A stretch of DNA of 64,000 nt from Bordetella petrii (GTDB taxonomy: Bacteria > Pseudomonadota > Gammaproteobacteria > Burkholderiales > Burkholderiaceae_B): positions 1 to 64,000 of the forward strand of contig WMBV01000030.1 in assembly GCA_017745595.1 (NCBI GenBank), read 5' to 3'. The position numbers and the translations under genes are program-made. This document shows positions 7,674 through 16,900 of this stretch, in pieces (positions within the stretch are counted from its first letter, which is position 1; the number at the start of each line of letters is the position of its first letter). The notes under the pieces were generated by a model that ran no database searches, had not been told where the DNA came from, and saw only the letters and a program-made list of their open reading frames with translations.

Positions 7674-8876
7674 CTACAGTGCGCGGCCGCAGGCCACGCC
7701 CGAGGCCCAGGCCCACTGAAAGTTGTAGCCGCCCAGCCAGCCCGTGACGTCGACGGCTTCGCCGATGAAATACAGGCCCGGCACCGCGCGCGCCTGCATC
7801 GATTTCTGGTCCAGCCCGCGCGTGTCTACCCCGCCGCGCATGACCTCGGCCTTTTTGTAGCCAGCCGTGCCGCTGGGCACCAGGCGCCATCGATGAATGC
7901 CCTGCCCCAGCGCGCGCAAGGTCTTGTCGGGCGCGTCGGCCAGACGCAAGGTGGCCAGGCCCGGCTGCCCGCCCCGCTCGGCCGCCTGCAGCCATTGGTC
8001 GGCCAGGCGGCGCGGCCACAGCCCCGCCAGCACGGTATGCAGTTGTTGCCGGTTGCCCGGCTTGGCGGCGATCAATTCGGCGGCCAGGTCGCGTCCGGCG
8101 GCCAGGTCGATCTCGATGGCCTCGCCGGGTTGCCAATAGCTGGAAATCTGCAAGATGGCCGGGCCGGACAGGCCCCGGTGCGTGAACAACAGGTCTTCCA
8201 GGAATTCACCGCGCGCGCGGCCGGCGCCGGTGGCCAGCATCACTTCCAGCGCCACGCCCGACAGTTCGGCGAAGGGGCGCCAGAGCGCCGGGTCGAAGGT
8301 CAGCGGCACCAGGGCGGGCCGCGGCTCGATGATCTTCAGGCCGAACTGGCGCGCCAGCCGCAGGCCGAAGTCGGTGGCGCCCAACTGGGGAATGGCCATG
8401 CCGCCGGTCGCCACGACCAGCTTGGCGGCGTGGATGTCGCCCTGGCTGGTGCGCAGCACGTAGCCCGCATCGCTGCGGGCCACTTCGGCCACCCGGCAGG
8501 GCATGCGCCATTGCACTCGGCCGGCGTGGCATTCGGCCCGCAGCATCTCGATGATGGACTCGCTGCTGTCGTCGCAGAACAACTGGCCGCGATGCTTTTC
8601 GTGCCAAGCGATGCGATGGCTGCGCACCAGCGCCAGGAAGTCTTGCGGCGTGTAGGCGGCCAGCGCCGAACGGCAGAAATGGGGGTTGTCGGACAGGAAA
8701 TTGGCCGGCCCCGCCCCCACGTTGGTGAAGTTGCAGCGCCCGCCCCCCGAGATGCGGATTTTCTCGGCCAGCCGCTCGGCATGGTCGATCAGCACGACCC
8801 GCAGGCCGCGCTGGCCGGCCACGGCGGCGCACATCATGCCGGCGGCGCCGGCGCCGATGACGGCTACGTCGAACAT
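7674..8876 (-). CDS. BaiN/RdsA-family NAD(P)/FAD-dependent oxidoreductase (HI0933-like flavoprotein)
   Basis: This 400-residue flavoprotein begins with the dinucleotide-binding GAGAAGMMCA and has ISGGGRCNFTN (the family signature near residue 50), VVATGGMAIPQLGATDFG and a C-terminal VDVTGWLGGYNFQWAWASG that closes the FAD site. HI0933-like proteins are widespread cytoplasmic flavoproteins; a few are known to reduce bile-acid intermediates, most have no known substrate. Start at MFDVAVIGAG was chosen because the longer open frame runs back into the decarboxylase gene. It lies 29 bases downstream of that gene on the same strand, and is convergent with the FAH-family gene with 7 bases between the stops. 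Confidence 0.9.
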   Translation of the reverse strand: MFDVAVIGAGAAGMMCAAVAGQRGLRVVLIDHAERLAEKIRISGGGRCNFTNVGAGPANFLSDNPHFCRSALAAYTPQDFLALVRSHRIAWHEKHRGQLFCDDSSESIIEMLRAECHAGRVQWRMPCRVAEVARSDAGYVLRTSQGDIHAAKLVVATGGMAIPQLGATDFGLRLARQFGLKIIEPRPALVPLTFDPALWRPFAELSGVALEVMLATGAGRARGEFLEDLLFTHRGLSGPAILQISSYWQPGEAIEIDLAAGRDLAAELIAAKPGNRQQLHTVLAGLWPRRLADQWLQAAERGGQPGLATLRLADAPDKTLRALGQGIHRWRLVPSGTAGYKKAEVMRGGVDTRGLDQKSMQARAVPGLYFIGEAVDVTGWLGGYNFQWAWASGVACGRAL

Positions 8877-8905
8877 CGAGTCCCGGATCTGCGCCCGCGC
8901 ACGCG

Positions 8906-11167
8906 TCAGTCTTCGATCAGGCAGTCGACGTAATACCGCTTGGTGCCGTCGGGCGCGGTTTCTTCGGCCAGGCCATGGATGTACGTTTCGAAGCCGGGGA
9001 AGCGCTCGTTGAATTCGCGGGCGAACTGCAGGTACTGCACGATGGTGCGATTGAACCGCTCGCCCGGGATCAGCAGGGGAATGCCCGGCGGATACGGCGT
9101 GAGCAGCACCCCCGTGACGCGGCCTTCGAGCTGGTCGACGTCGACTCGCTCGACCTCGCGGTGCGCCATGCGCGCGAAGGCATCCGACGGCTTCAGCGCC
9201 GGCACCATGTCGCTCAGGTACATCTCGGTGGTCAGGCGGGCCACGTCTTTGGTGCGATAGGCCTCGTGGATCTGCTGGCACAGGTCGCGCAGGCCCATGC
9301 GCTCGTAGCGGCGGTGGCCGCGGCAGAATTCGGGCAGGATGCGCCACAGCGGCTGGTTGCGGTCGTAGTCGTCCTTGAACTGCTGCAGGGCGGTCAGCAG
9401 CGTGTTCCAGCGGCCCTTGGTGATGCCGATGGTGAACAGGATGAAGAACGAATACAGGCCGGTTTTTTCCACCACCACGCCGTGCTCGGCCAGGTATTTC
9501 GAGACCAGCGCGGCCGGGATCCCGGTGTCGCCGAAGCTGCCCGACATGTCCAGCCCCGGGGTGATCACGGTGGCCTTGATGGGATCGAGCATGTTGAAGC
9601 CGTCGGCCAGCTCGCCGAAGCCGTGCCAGTGATCGTTGGCTTCGAGCACCCAATCGTCGCGGTTGCCGATGCCCTCGGACACCAGGCGGTTGGGGCCCCA
9701 CACCTTGAACCACCAGTCGTTCTTGCCGAACTCGGATTCCACTTTGCGCATGGCGCGCCGGAAATCCAGAGCCTCGCGGATGCTTTCTTCGACCAGCGCG
9801 GTGCCGCCCGGCGGCTCCATCATTGCGGCGGCCACGTCGCACGACGCAATGATGGCGTACTGCGGCGAGGTCGAGGTGTGCATCAGGTACGCCTCGTTGA
9901 ACACGTTGCGGTCGAGTTTGCGCGTCTCGGATTCCTGCACGATGATCTGCGAAGCCTGAGAAATGCCGGCCAGCAGCTTGTGGGTGGAGTGCGTGGCGAA
10001 CACCATGGGTTCTTGCGGACGCGGGCGGCCCTGGCCGATGGCGTGCATGTCTTGATAGAACTCGTGGAACGACGCATGCGGCAGCCAGGCTTCGTCGAAA
10101 TGCAGGGTATCGACGTAATTGCCCAGCTGCTTTTTGATCATCTCGACGTTGTAGATGACGCCGTCGTAGGTGCTTTGGGTCAGCGTCAGGATGCGCGGCT
10201 TCTTGTTCGCGGCTTCGCGCGCGAACGGATTGGCCTCGATCTTTTTCTTGATGTTCTCGGGGTCGAATTCTTCGAGCGGAATCGGCCCGATGATGCCCAG
10301 GTGGTTGCGGGTGGGCCGCAAGAATACCGGGATCGCGCCCGTCATGGTGATGGCGTGCAGGATCGACTTGTGGCAGTTGCGGTCGACCACCACCACGTCG
10401 TCGGCGGCGACGTTGGCATGCCACACCACCTTGTTCGAGGTCGAGGTGCCGTTGGTGACGAAGAAGCAGTGGTCGGCATGGAAGATGCGCGCGGCGTTGA
10501 GCTCGGACTCGGCCACCGGCCCGGTGTGGTCCAGCAATTGGCCCAGTTCGTCCACCGCATTGCAGACGTCGGCGCGCAGCATGTTTTCGCCGAAGAACTG
10601 GTGGAACATCTGGCCCACCGGGCTCTTCAGGAACGCCACGCCGCCCGAATGGCCCGGGCAGTGCCACGAGTACGATCCATCTTGCGCGTAGTTGACCAGC
10701 TCGCGGAAAAACGGCGGCGGCAGGCTGTCGACGTAGCTGCGGGCTTCGCGGATGATGTGGCGCGCCACGAATTCGGGGGTGTCCTCGAACATGTGGATGA
10801 AGCCGTGCAGTTCGCGCAGGATGTCGTTGGGTATGTGTTCGGACGTGCGCGTCTCGCCATACAAATAGATGGGGATGTCGGCGTTGCGAAAGCGCAGTTC
10901 GCCGATGAAGGCGCGCAGGTTCTTGATGGCGCTGGCCACGTCTTCGGGCGAATCCACGTCGAACTCTTCATCGTCGATCGACAGGATGAAAGCGCTGGCG
11001 CGGCTTTGCTGCTGGGCGAACGAACTCAGGTCGCCATAGCTGGTGACGCCGATGACCTCGACGCCCTCGGCCTGGATGGCCGTGGCCAACGCACGAATCC
11101 CCAGGCCCGAGGCGTTCTCGGAACGATAGTCTTCGTCGATGATGAAAATGGGGAAGCGGAATTTCAT
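8906..11167 (-). CDS. Orn/Lys/Arg decarboxylase, class III-fold PLP enzyme (AdiA/LdcC/CadA family)
   Basis: The 753-residue length is that of the large inducible-type decarboxylases. The N-terminal receiver-like wing (residues 1-135, FPIFIIDEDYRSENASGLGIR) is followed by the PLP domain with SWHCPGHSGG (168-176), FHFDEAWLPHA and the PLP-binding Lys397 in THSTHKLLA, and a C-terminal domain ending in TAPDGTKRYYV. The enzyme makes cadaverine, agmatine or putrescine from Lys, Arg or Orn, consuming a proton. Which amino acid is used cannot be told. No antiporter gene (cadB/adiC) is adjacent, so a constitutive biosynthetic or polyamine role is at least as likely as acid resistance. Start MKFRFP was chosen over an upstream one by family N-terminus. 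Confidence 0.93.
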   Translation of the reverse strand: MKFRFPIFIIDEDYRSENASGLGIRALATAIQAEGVEVIGVTSYGDLSSFAQQQSRASAFILSIDDEEFDVDSPEDVASAIKNLRAFIGELRFRNADIPIYLYGETRTSEHIPNDILRELHGFIHMFEDTPEFVARHIIREARSYVDSLPPPFFRELVNYAQDGSYSWHCPGHSGGVAFLKSPVGQMFHQFFGENMLRADVCNAVDELGQLLDHTGPVAESELNAARIFHADHCFFVTNGTSTSNKVVWHANVAADDVVVVDRNCHKSILHAITMTGAIPVFLRPTRNHLGIIGPIPLEEFDPENIKKKIEANPFAREAANKKPRILTLTQSTYDGVIYNVEMIKKQLGNYVDTLHFDEAWLPHASFHEFYQDMHAIGQGRPRPQEPMVFATHSTHKLLAGISQASQIIVQESETRKLDRNVFNEAYLMHTSTSPQYAIIASCDVAAAMMEPPGGTALVEESIREALDFRRAMRKVESEFGKNDWWFKVWGPNRLVSEGIGNRDDWVLEANDHWHGFGELADGFNMLDPIKATVITPGLDMSGSFGDTGIPAALVSKYLAEHGVVVEKTGLYSFFILFTIGITKGRWNTLLTALQQFKDDYDRNQPLWRILPEFCRGHRRYERMGLRDLCQQIHEAYRTKDVARLTTEMYLSDMVPALKPSDAFARMAHREVERVDVDQLEGRVTGVLLTPYPPGIPLLIPGERFNRTIVQYLQFAREFNERFPGFETYIHGLAEETAPDGTKRYYVDCLIED

Positions 11168-11239
11168 GCGGGCGCTCCAGGGGGCAAGGCAAAACGGAGG
11201 CGAGTGTACTGCGAGTCTGGGACCGCAGCTTGACAAAGC

Positions 11240-11267
11240 GGCGACACCCCCGCGCGGGGGTGTCGCC
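11240..11267. repeat. Perfect 28-bp palindrome upstream of the decarboxylase gene
   Basis: The arms GGCGACACCCCCGC and GCGGGGGTGTCGCC are exact reverse complements with no loop bases. It lies 73 bases before the decarboxylase start. There is no U-tract on either side, so it is not a standard intrinsic terminator; it could be a transcript hairpin in the leader, a protein-binding site, or a unit of another interspersed repeat. Confidence 0.6.
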
Positions 11268-11351
11268 TGGAGGGGAATTGTAGGCCGCTTTGCCCGGCCG
11301 CGCTGATCGTGGCGTTGCCTCGGCGGGGGCGGGGCTTGGCGGGCGCGCCCA

Positions 11352-11413
11352 GGGGTCTGACTCCGGAGGGTGTGACTGCTCAGGGGTCTGACTCCCGCAG
11401 GGTGTCAGACACC
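11352..11413. repeat. 31-bp palindromic repeat (one full, one degenerate copy)
   Basis: The full copy (11383-11413) has arms GGGGTCTGACTCCC and GGGTGTCAGACACC around GCA, one mismatch from the common form. A degenerate unit begins at 11352 (GGGGTCTGACTCC then GGAGGGTGTGAC). Both are in the same orientation between two minus-strand genes. Confidence 0.8.
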
Positions 11414-11531
11414 GAAGCTTGACCGAGATTTTCCGCACACAGCGGCGTCCGGCACTACGGAGCCTGACACCGGTCCGACTTTCACTTCGGGCAACCTTCG
11501 GGGCCAGCTCCCTGCCGGCGCGGCCATGCCC

Positions 11532-11981
11532 CTACCGGATCGTGTCCGAGCTGCGGGCCGAGACGGCGCGCACGTAGTGCTGGAAGAATTCGGGCAGGGC
11601 GTCGGCCACGCCGTTGCGCAGGCGCCGCTCTACCTTCGAGATGGCGCACAGGCACACTTCGAACTCGGGCTCGCCCGTGACGAGCACCACCGGATCGTCG
11701 TCGTCGCACACCTCGTACAGGCCGCCATAACGGCGGCGCCCGATTTCGTACAGGTACGCGGCGGCGCCGACCGCCTGCATGGGCGTGAGCGTCAGGCGGC
11801 CCTTGTGGGCTTCGTCGAGCACGGCATCCAGGGCCGCGACGCTTTCGACGGAGTAATCCAGGGCGGGGTTGTCAGGCACCGCCGCCAGAAACTCGGCGGC
11901 AGCGCTGTTGACGCGCTCGACAAACTCGTCCTGCACCTCTTCGTCTACTTCTTGCTGGGTATGTTTCAGGAAACCGAACAT
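11532..11981 (-). CDS. Conserved hypothetical cytoplasmic protein
   Basis: This 149-residue acidic protein starts MFGFLKHTQQEVDEEVQDEF and has no signal peptide or membrane segment. Helical stretches surround a central YLYEIGRRRYGG and a strand-rich LYEVCDDDDPVVLVTGEPEFEVCL; two Cys follow in EVCLCAISKVERR. I do not recognise a domain. The start at MFGFLK was chosen because an alternative seven codons upstream adds only a poorly conserved leader. It is transcribed away from the VOC/GNAT pair and lies 364 bases before the decarboxylase gene. Confidence 0.65.
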   Translation of the reverse strand: MFGFLKHTQQEVDEEVQDEFVERVNSAAAEFLAAVPDNPALDYSVESVAALDAVLDEAHKGRLTLTPMQAVGAAAYLYEIGRRRYGGLYEVCDDDDPVVLVTGEPEFEVCLCAISKVERRLRNGVADALPEFFQHYVRAVSARSSDTIR

Positions 11982-12246
11982 CGTTGGCTCCAGCGCCGGC
12001 AATTGCGCGATAAGGTAAGTCCATTATATTTGCCGGCGGCGGCCCGCCATACCACCTTGCCCCTTGCCGTACGAGCCTGGTTACGAACGCGTACGCCGTG
12101 TCACGCGCGCCCCGCGGCCGCCCGCAAGGCGCGGTTTCCGTCGGGAATGCGCCCTTGTACGGCCCGCGTCGCGGCGCCATACTGACACTTCACGACACGC
12201 CTTTTTTGTTGCAGGCACGCAACGCCACGCCGACTCCGGAGGCCGT

Positions 12247-12669
12247 ATGCAAGTGCTGATCAATATCGATGTCGACGACCTGGACCGGGCCATCCAGTTT
12301 TACCGCGATGCGTTCGGCCTGGAAGTCACGCGCCGCTTCGGCGACAACGGCGCCGAACTGCTGGGTGCCGGCGCCCCCATTTATCTGCTGCGCAAGGCGC
12401 AGGGATCGCGTCCCGCGGGCACGGTGGCGGGCGGACGCGACTACGCGCGCCACTGGACGCCGGTGCACCTGGACTTCGTCGTCGACGACGTGGACGCGGC
12501 CACCAGCGCGGCGGTCGCCGCGGGCGCCGTGCTGGAAGATCCGCCGCACACCCACGCCTGGGGCCGCATCGCCCATTTGTGCGACCCCTTCGGGCATGGC
12601 GTTTGCATTCTGCAGTTTCTGGGGCAGGGCTATGATGCGGTGTCCACGCCAGAGAACAATCCGCCATGA
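12247..12669 (+). CDS. VOC-superfamily (glyoxalase/bleomycin-resistance-like) protein
   Basis: This 140-residue protein is one vicinal-oxygen-chelate unit pair: N-half INIDVDDLDRAIQFYRDAFG, then VHLDFVVDDVDAATSAAVAAGA and the closing DPFGHGVCILQFL. The likely metal ligands His/Glu are not all obvious (a candidate His sits in WTPVHLDF, and the usual closing Glu is replaced in GVCILQ), so it may not be a glyoxalase I. AGGAGG-like bases (CCGGAGGCC) precede the ATG. Its stop overlaps the GNAT start by four bases, so the two are translationally coupled. Confidence 0.85.
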   Translation: MQVLINIDVDDLDRAIQFYRDAFGLEVTRRFGDNGAELLGAGAPIYLLRKAQGSRPAGTVAGGRDYARHWTPVHLDFVVDDVDAATSAAVAAGAVLEDPPHTHAWGRIAHLCDPFGHGVCILQFLGQGYDAVSTPENNPP

Positions 12670-13130
12670 CGCCCGCCAGCCTGGCCTATCCGCCCGTAAC
12701 CGAAGAAGATTTCGATGCATTGGCCGACCTGCGGGCGGCCGCCATGCGCCCCAGCCTGGAACGCCTGGGGCGCTACGACCCCCAGCGTTCGCGCGAGCGG
12801 CTGCGCGCCACCTATGCCCCCGCCTGTACGCATGGCATCGAACTGGCGGGGCGGCGCATCGGCTTCTATGCGCTGCGCCCGGTCGGGAACGCGTTGCGGC
12901 TGGACCACCTGTACCTGTTGCCGGCCGAATGCGGCCGCGGCGTGGGCAGCCGCGTCATGGGGCACATCATCGGGCAGGCCCGGGCGGCCGGCCTGGCGCT
13001 GCAGGTGGGCGCGCTGCGCGGCAGCGACGCCAACCGCTTCTACCTGCGCCACGGTTTCGCGCCGGTGGGCGAAACCGAATGGGACATCGAATACCGGCGC
13101 GATTGCGACCGCCCCGCGCCGGGCGCGTGA
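12666..13130 (+). CDS. GNAT-family N-acetyltransferase
   Basis: The 154-residue protein has the GNAT fold. N-terminal residues 1-60 end in LRATYAPACTHGIELAGRRIGFY; the strand pair around LRLDHLYLLPAECGRGVGSRVM carries the acetyl-CoA pyrophosphate loop (ECGRGVG, the Q/R-x2-G-x-G/A motif), and LQVGALRGSDANRFYLRHGF is the closing motif. The acceptor substrate is unknown. Its ATG overlaps the VOC stop (ATGA), so the two products may act on the same compound. It is convergent with dcd, whose stop starts at the next base. Confidence 0.87.
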   Translation: MTPASLAYPPVTEEDFDALADLRAAAMRPSLERLGRYDPQRSRERLRATYAPACTHGIELAGRRIGFYALRPVGNALRLDHLYLLPAECGRGVGSRVMGHIIGQARAAGLALQVGALRGSDANRFYLRHGFAPVGETEWDIEYRRDCDRPAPGA

Positions 13131-13694
13131 TCAGGTGCGCGGCAGCGTGACGCCGCGCTGGCCCTGGTACTTGCCGCCGCGGTCGCGGTACGAGGTTTCG
13201 CAGACTTCGTCGCTTTCCAGGAACAGCATTTGCGCGCAGCCTTCGCCGGCGTAGATCTTGGCGGGCAGCGGCGTGGTGTTGGAAAACTCGAGCGTGACGT
13301 GCCCTTCCCATTCGGGTTCGAGCGGCGTGACGTTGACGATGATGCCGCAGCGCGCATAGGTGCTTTTGCCGAGGCAGATGGTCAACACGCTGCGCGGAAT
13401 GCGGAAGTATTCCACCGTGCGCGCCAGCGCGAACGAATTGGGCGGAATAATGCAGACGTCGCCCTTGAAGTCGACAAAGGACTTCTCGTCGAACTGCTTG
13501 GGGTCGACGATGGTGGAATTGATGTTGGTGAAGATCTTGAATTCGTCGGCGCAGCGCACGTCGTAGCCATAGCTGCTGGTGCCATAGCTGACGATACGGC
13601 CGCCATTGGCGGTGCGGACCTGGCCGGGCTCGAAGGGTTCGATCATGCCGGCCTCGGCCGCGCGGCGGATCCAGCGGTCGCTTTTGATGCTCAT
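13131..13694 (-). CDS. dcd: dCTP deaminase
   Basis: This 187-residue homotrimeric enzyme converts dCTP to dUTP for dTTP synthesis. It shows the family features [13 protein letters not shown] at the N-terminus, [26 protein letters not shown], the catalytic Glu in [11 protein letters not shown], and [14 protein letters not shown] longer open frame extends upstream, but MSIKSDRW matches the family start. In betaproteobacteria dcd is often next to apbC; here tamAB lie between them on the same strand with a 211-base spacer holding palindromic repeats. Confidence 0.95.
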   Translation of the reverse strand: MSIKSDRWIRRAAEAGMIEPFEPGQVRTANGGRIVSYGTSSYGYDVRCADEFKIFTNINSTIVDPKQFDEKSFVDFKGDVCIIPPNSFALARTVEYFRIPRSVLTICLGKSTYARCGIIVNVTPLEPEWEGHVTLEFSNTTPLPAKIYAGEGCAQMLFLESDEVCETSYRDRGGKYQGQRGVTLPRT

Positions 13695-13789
13695 GGTGAT
13701 ATGCCCAGGTTGATTGCCGGCTATTTTATCGTCTTGTGCCGCCGGGCCGCCCTTGCCGGCCGTCAAGGCGCCCGGGCGGGGGGCATTCG

Positions 13790-13884
13790 GGTGTCACGGC
13801 TCCGCAGGTGCCTGACACCGTTGTTGTGTGCGGCAATGCCTGCGGCTGGCTTCGGTGTCTGACACCCTGCGGGAGTCAGACACC
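13790..13884. repeat. Pair of palindromic repeats between tamB and dcd
   Basis: The first unit (13790-13819) is a diverged copy: GGTGTCACGGCTCC then GCAGGTGCCTGACACC. The second (13854-13884) is a full copy in inverted orientation, GGTGTCTGACACCC-TGC-GGGAGTCAGACACC. They are separated by 34 bases, similar in geometry to the pair at 23194-23284, as in bacterial interspersed mosaic elements. Confidence 0.8.
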
Positions 13885-13905
13885 TGTCGACCTGCCGCCC
13901 GCCGG

Positions 13906-16900
13906 TCAATCGTCGAAGAAAGTGCGGTAGACCAGCGCGATGCCGTTGACGGTGCCGCCCTTCAGGTCCAGCGACAGGCCGCGCGCCAGCCGGTAGCTGG
14001 CGCGGCCCACGGTTTCCGAGCCGGACATGGCCTGCTCGACGCTCAGCGTGATGCCGTTGGCGAAATGCTTGCTGGCCACCACGAATTGCGTGGCCAGGTT
14101 GCTGTTGCTGTCCATGTTGATCTGGCTGGCCACCGTGCGGTCGGGCAGCAGGCTGCCCGAACTGCCGATGGTGCCCGACCGGATACTGAGTTCGTCCAGG
14201 CCGAACTGCCGGAAGAACGGCTGCCCGCCGCCCAGCAGCGCGGTGCCCACCGACAGCAGCAGGGCCGCGTCGCTGCCGCCTTCGTCGGGGCCGCGGCCCA
14301 GGATCAGCCACGATAGTTTTTCAACGTCGCTGACTTCCGGGTACGACACCAGGTCGATGCGCGGACGCTGCGCCGTGCCGCTGACCCGCACGCCGGCCTC
14401 GACCTGGTCGCCGGTGCGCAGGGCTTCGATGTCGAGCAGCGGATTGTCGAGCCGGCCCTGGAAGGTCAGCATGCCCCGCCGCAGCCGCAGGTTCTGCCCA
14501 TAGGCCTCGATGCCGCCGCCGCGGGTGCGCAGCGCGCCCAGGCCGGTCAGCCGTCCGTCGGCCAGGTGGATTTCGATCGAACCCAGCAGGCCGGCGTCCA
14601 GCCCCATGCCGGTAATGTAGAAGCGCGGCCCCATGTCGAACTTCAGGTTCATGGCGATCTGCATGGGCGAGGCGCGGGCCTGTTCGTCTTCGCCGGCGCG
14701 GATCACGCGCACGTCGTCGTCCAGGCTGGGCACGCCCTGCAGGATTTCCAGGCTGAACCAGCCGGCGTCGGCTTGCAGGTCGCCGGTGATCGAGATGCGC
14801 GGCAGCTGGGCGTCGATATCGACCGTGCCCGACACCATGGCATAGCGGTCGGCGCGCTGCAGCGCGGGAAAGCGATGCAGCTTGACGTGCACGGCGCCCT
14901 GCGCCTGCAGCAGGTCCCATTGGCCGGTGGCCTCGACATAGCCGTCCTTGGCATCGGGATTGCGGGTGATCCATTCGCGCGTGCGCCATTCGTCGGGCAT
15001 GACGCGCAGCGAGGCCGGGAAGCGCAGGGAATCCAGCACCAGGCGCGTGTCTTGCAGGTGCGCCTCCAGCGTGCCGTCGATCAGGCGCACGCCATCGTCG
15101 ATGCGCACGACCCGCAGCGACTGGCCCCGCAAGGTGCCCGAGCTGCTCCATTTTCCGCCGGGCGTGCCTTGCGCCGTCAGGTTGGCCTGCAGCTTGCCGC
15201 GCACTTCCATGGTGTCGCCCACGAACAGGTCGATCCATGCCAGGTCGGCAAGATCGGCATTCACACTGACATTCATGGGCCGGGCGTTGTCCAGCGCCAG
15301 CGCGCCGCCGGCCCGCGCCACCACGGCGGCCGACGCCGTGGCCGACATCGAGCCCATCTGTTTGGTGCGCACGTCCAGCGTCGCGTCGACGCGGCTGGCC
15401 CCGCCGCCCGTGGGCTTGGCCGTCAGGTTCAGCACCAGGCCGGTCAGCCCCAGCGGAATGGGCGGATCGCCGGGAATGCGCAAGTCGCCATCGCGGTGCG
15501 CCACCCGGGCGCGGCCCGCCAGGGCGCCGTCGAACTGCAGGTCCCAGGACGCATCGAGGGCGATGCGGCGCTGGCCGTCGGGCAGCCGCGCGTTGACACG
15601 ATCGTTGCGGCGCTCGGCGCGCGCGGCCGCCTGCGGATCGAGGGCGCGCATGATCTGGCGCAGCATCGAGCCGTTGATGACCAGGTTGTCGGCGCGGCCC
15701 TCGGTTTGCCAGCGGCCCGGCCCGCCACGCGAGCCTTGGTGCGCGATCAGCACGCGCTGCTTGTCGGGCAGGCGCAGGGTCAGCTGCGTGGCGCCCACTT
15801 GCCATTGCCAGCGCGGCTCGGCCGCGTCCGGCACGAACGACACCGCGGTGGGCTGCAGCCCCACGGAAAAGTCCATCGAACTGGCGGTCAGGCGCTCGAT
15901 GCGGCCGCGCCAGCCGGGCAGTCCGCCTTCGGCCTCGTTGTCCTGGCCCGGCCCCCAGCCGCCGGCAAACGCCAGTTCGGCCTGCATGGGCGCGCGGCCC
16001 AGCGTGTCGGCGCGCGCATCGGCCGGTGTATAGCGCGCATTGAACTGGCCCCGATGCTGCTCCAGGCGGCCCTCGAGCCTGCCTCGCAGGGTGGCGCCGC
16101 CGGGCAGGCCCGGCCAGAAGGCATCCAGCCGCGGCGTGTTCGCATCCAGGGTCAGCGCGCCGTCGCCCTGGCTGAGCTGGCCCTGGGCACGCACCCGGTT
16201 GGCCCCCAGTGTCAGGTCGAGTTGCAGGTCGCGCAGCTCGTAGCCCGCCAGGGGGTCGGCCGGCGCGGCGGAGGCCGTCGCGGAGGCCGCCGCGGCAGCC
16301 GGTAAGGCGGACAGGCGTCCCGCCAGGGTGCCGGCCAGGGCTTGCCGGTTCCAGCGGCTGCCTTGCGCGATCGCGGCGTGGACCTCGGCCTGCCGCAGTT
16401 CGTAGGTACCCGCCACCTGGGCGTCCACGGCCATGCGCGCGCTCAGCAAGGCGGGCGGAAGCACATCGCCCACCAGTTTTTCCAGGTCGAGGCGTTCGGC
16501 CTCGAGCGTGGCCACCACGCGGTCGACGCCGGGCTGGGCGGGCTGCGGCTGGCGGTCCAGGGTGACCACCAGGCGCGACTTGTCGGCCAGGCGCAGATTC
16601 AGATTGGCGGTCTGCACCGGAAAGGGCCGGTCGAATGCCAGGCCGGCCTGCGCCAGCAGCGTCAAGGCGCCGTCGGCGGTGGCGCCCTCGAGATGGACAT
16701 CCATTTGCTGTAGCGAACCGTCGGCATCGACGCTTACCGTGGCGGCGCAGGCGGCGCCGGCATCGGCGGGCGCCGCCTGCGCCTCGGGCCGGGCTTTTGC
16801 GCCGGCCTTGCCGTTCGCCTTGCCCGGCCCGGCCTTGCCGGCCGGAGAAGCCAGCCTCTGGCTGGCGCACAAGGGCGAGTCGGGCCCTGTGCCCCGCGCC

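Larger units (their letters stand above)
11168..11531. other. Intergenic region with a 28-bp palindrome and repeat copies
   Basis: No gene is seen here. The stretch upstream of the decarboxylase start holds a perfect 28-bp palindrome (11240-11267) and one full plus one degenerate copy of the 31-bp palindrome family (11352-11413). The rest, 11414-11531, shows no recognisable signal. The decarboxylase promoter probably lies between 11168 and 11350, but no convincing -35/-10 pair was found. Confidence 0.5.

Noticed and set aside
12064-12246. N-terminal extension of the VOC protein
   Set aside because: The added residues are Arg/Pro-rich without similarity, and a good ribosome site precedes the ATG at 12247.
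13736-13930. Small open frame spanning the palindromes between tamB and dcd
   Set aside because: Its sequence is a translation of the repeat units and does not resemble a protein.
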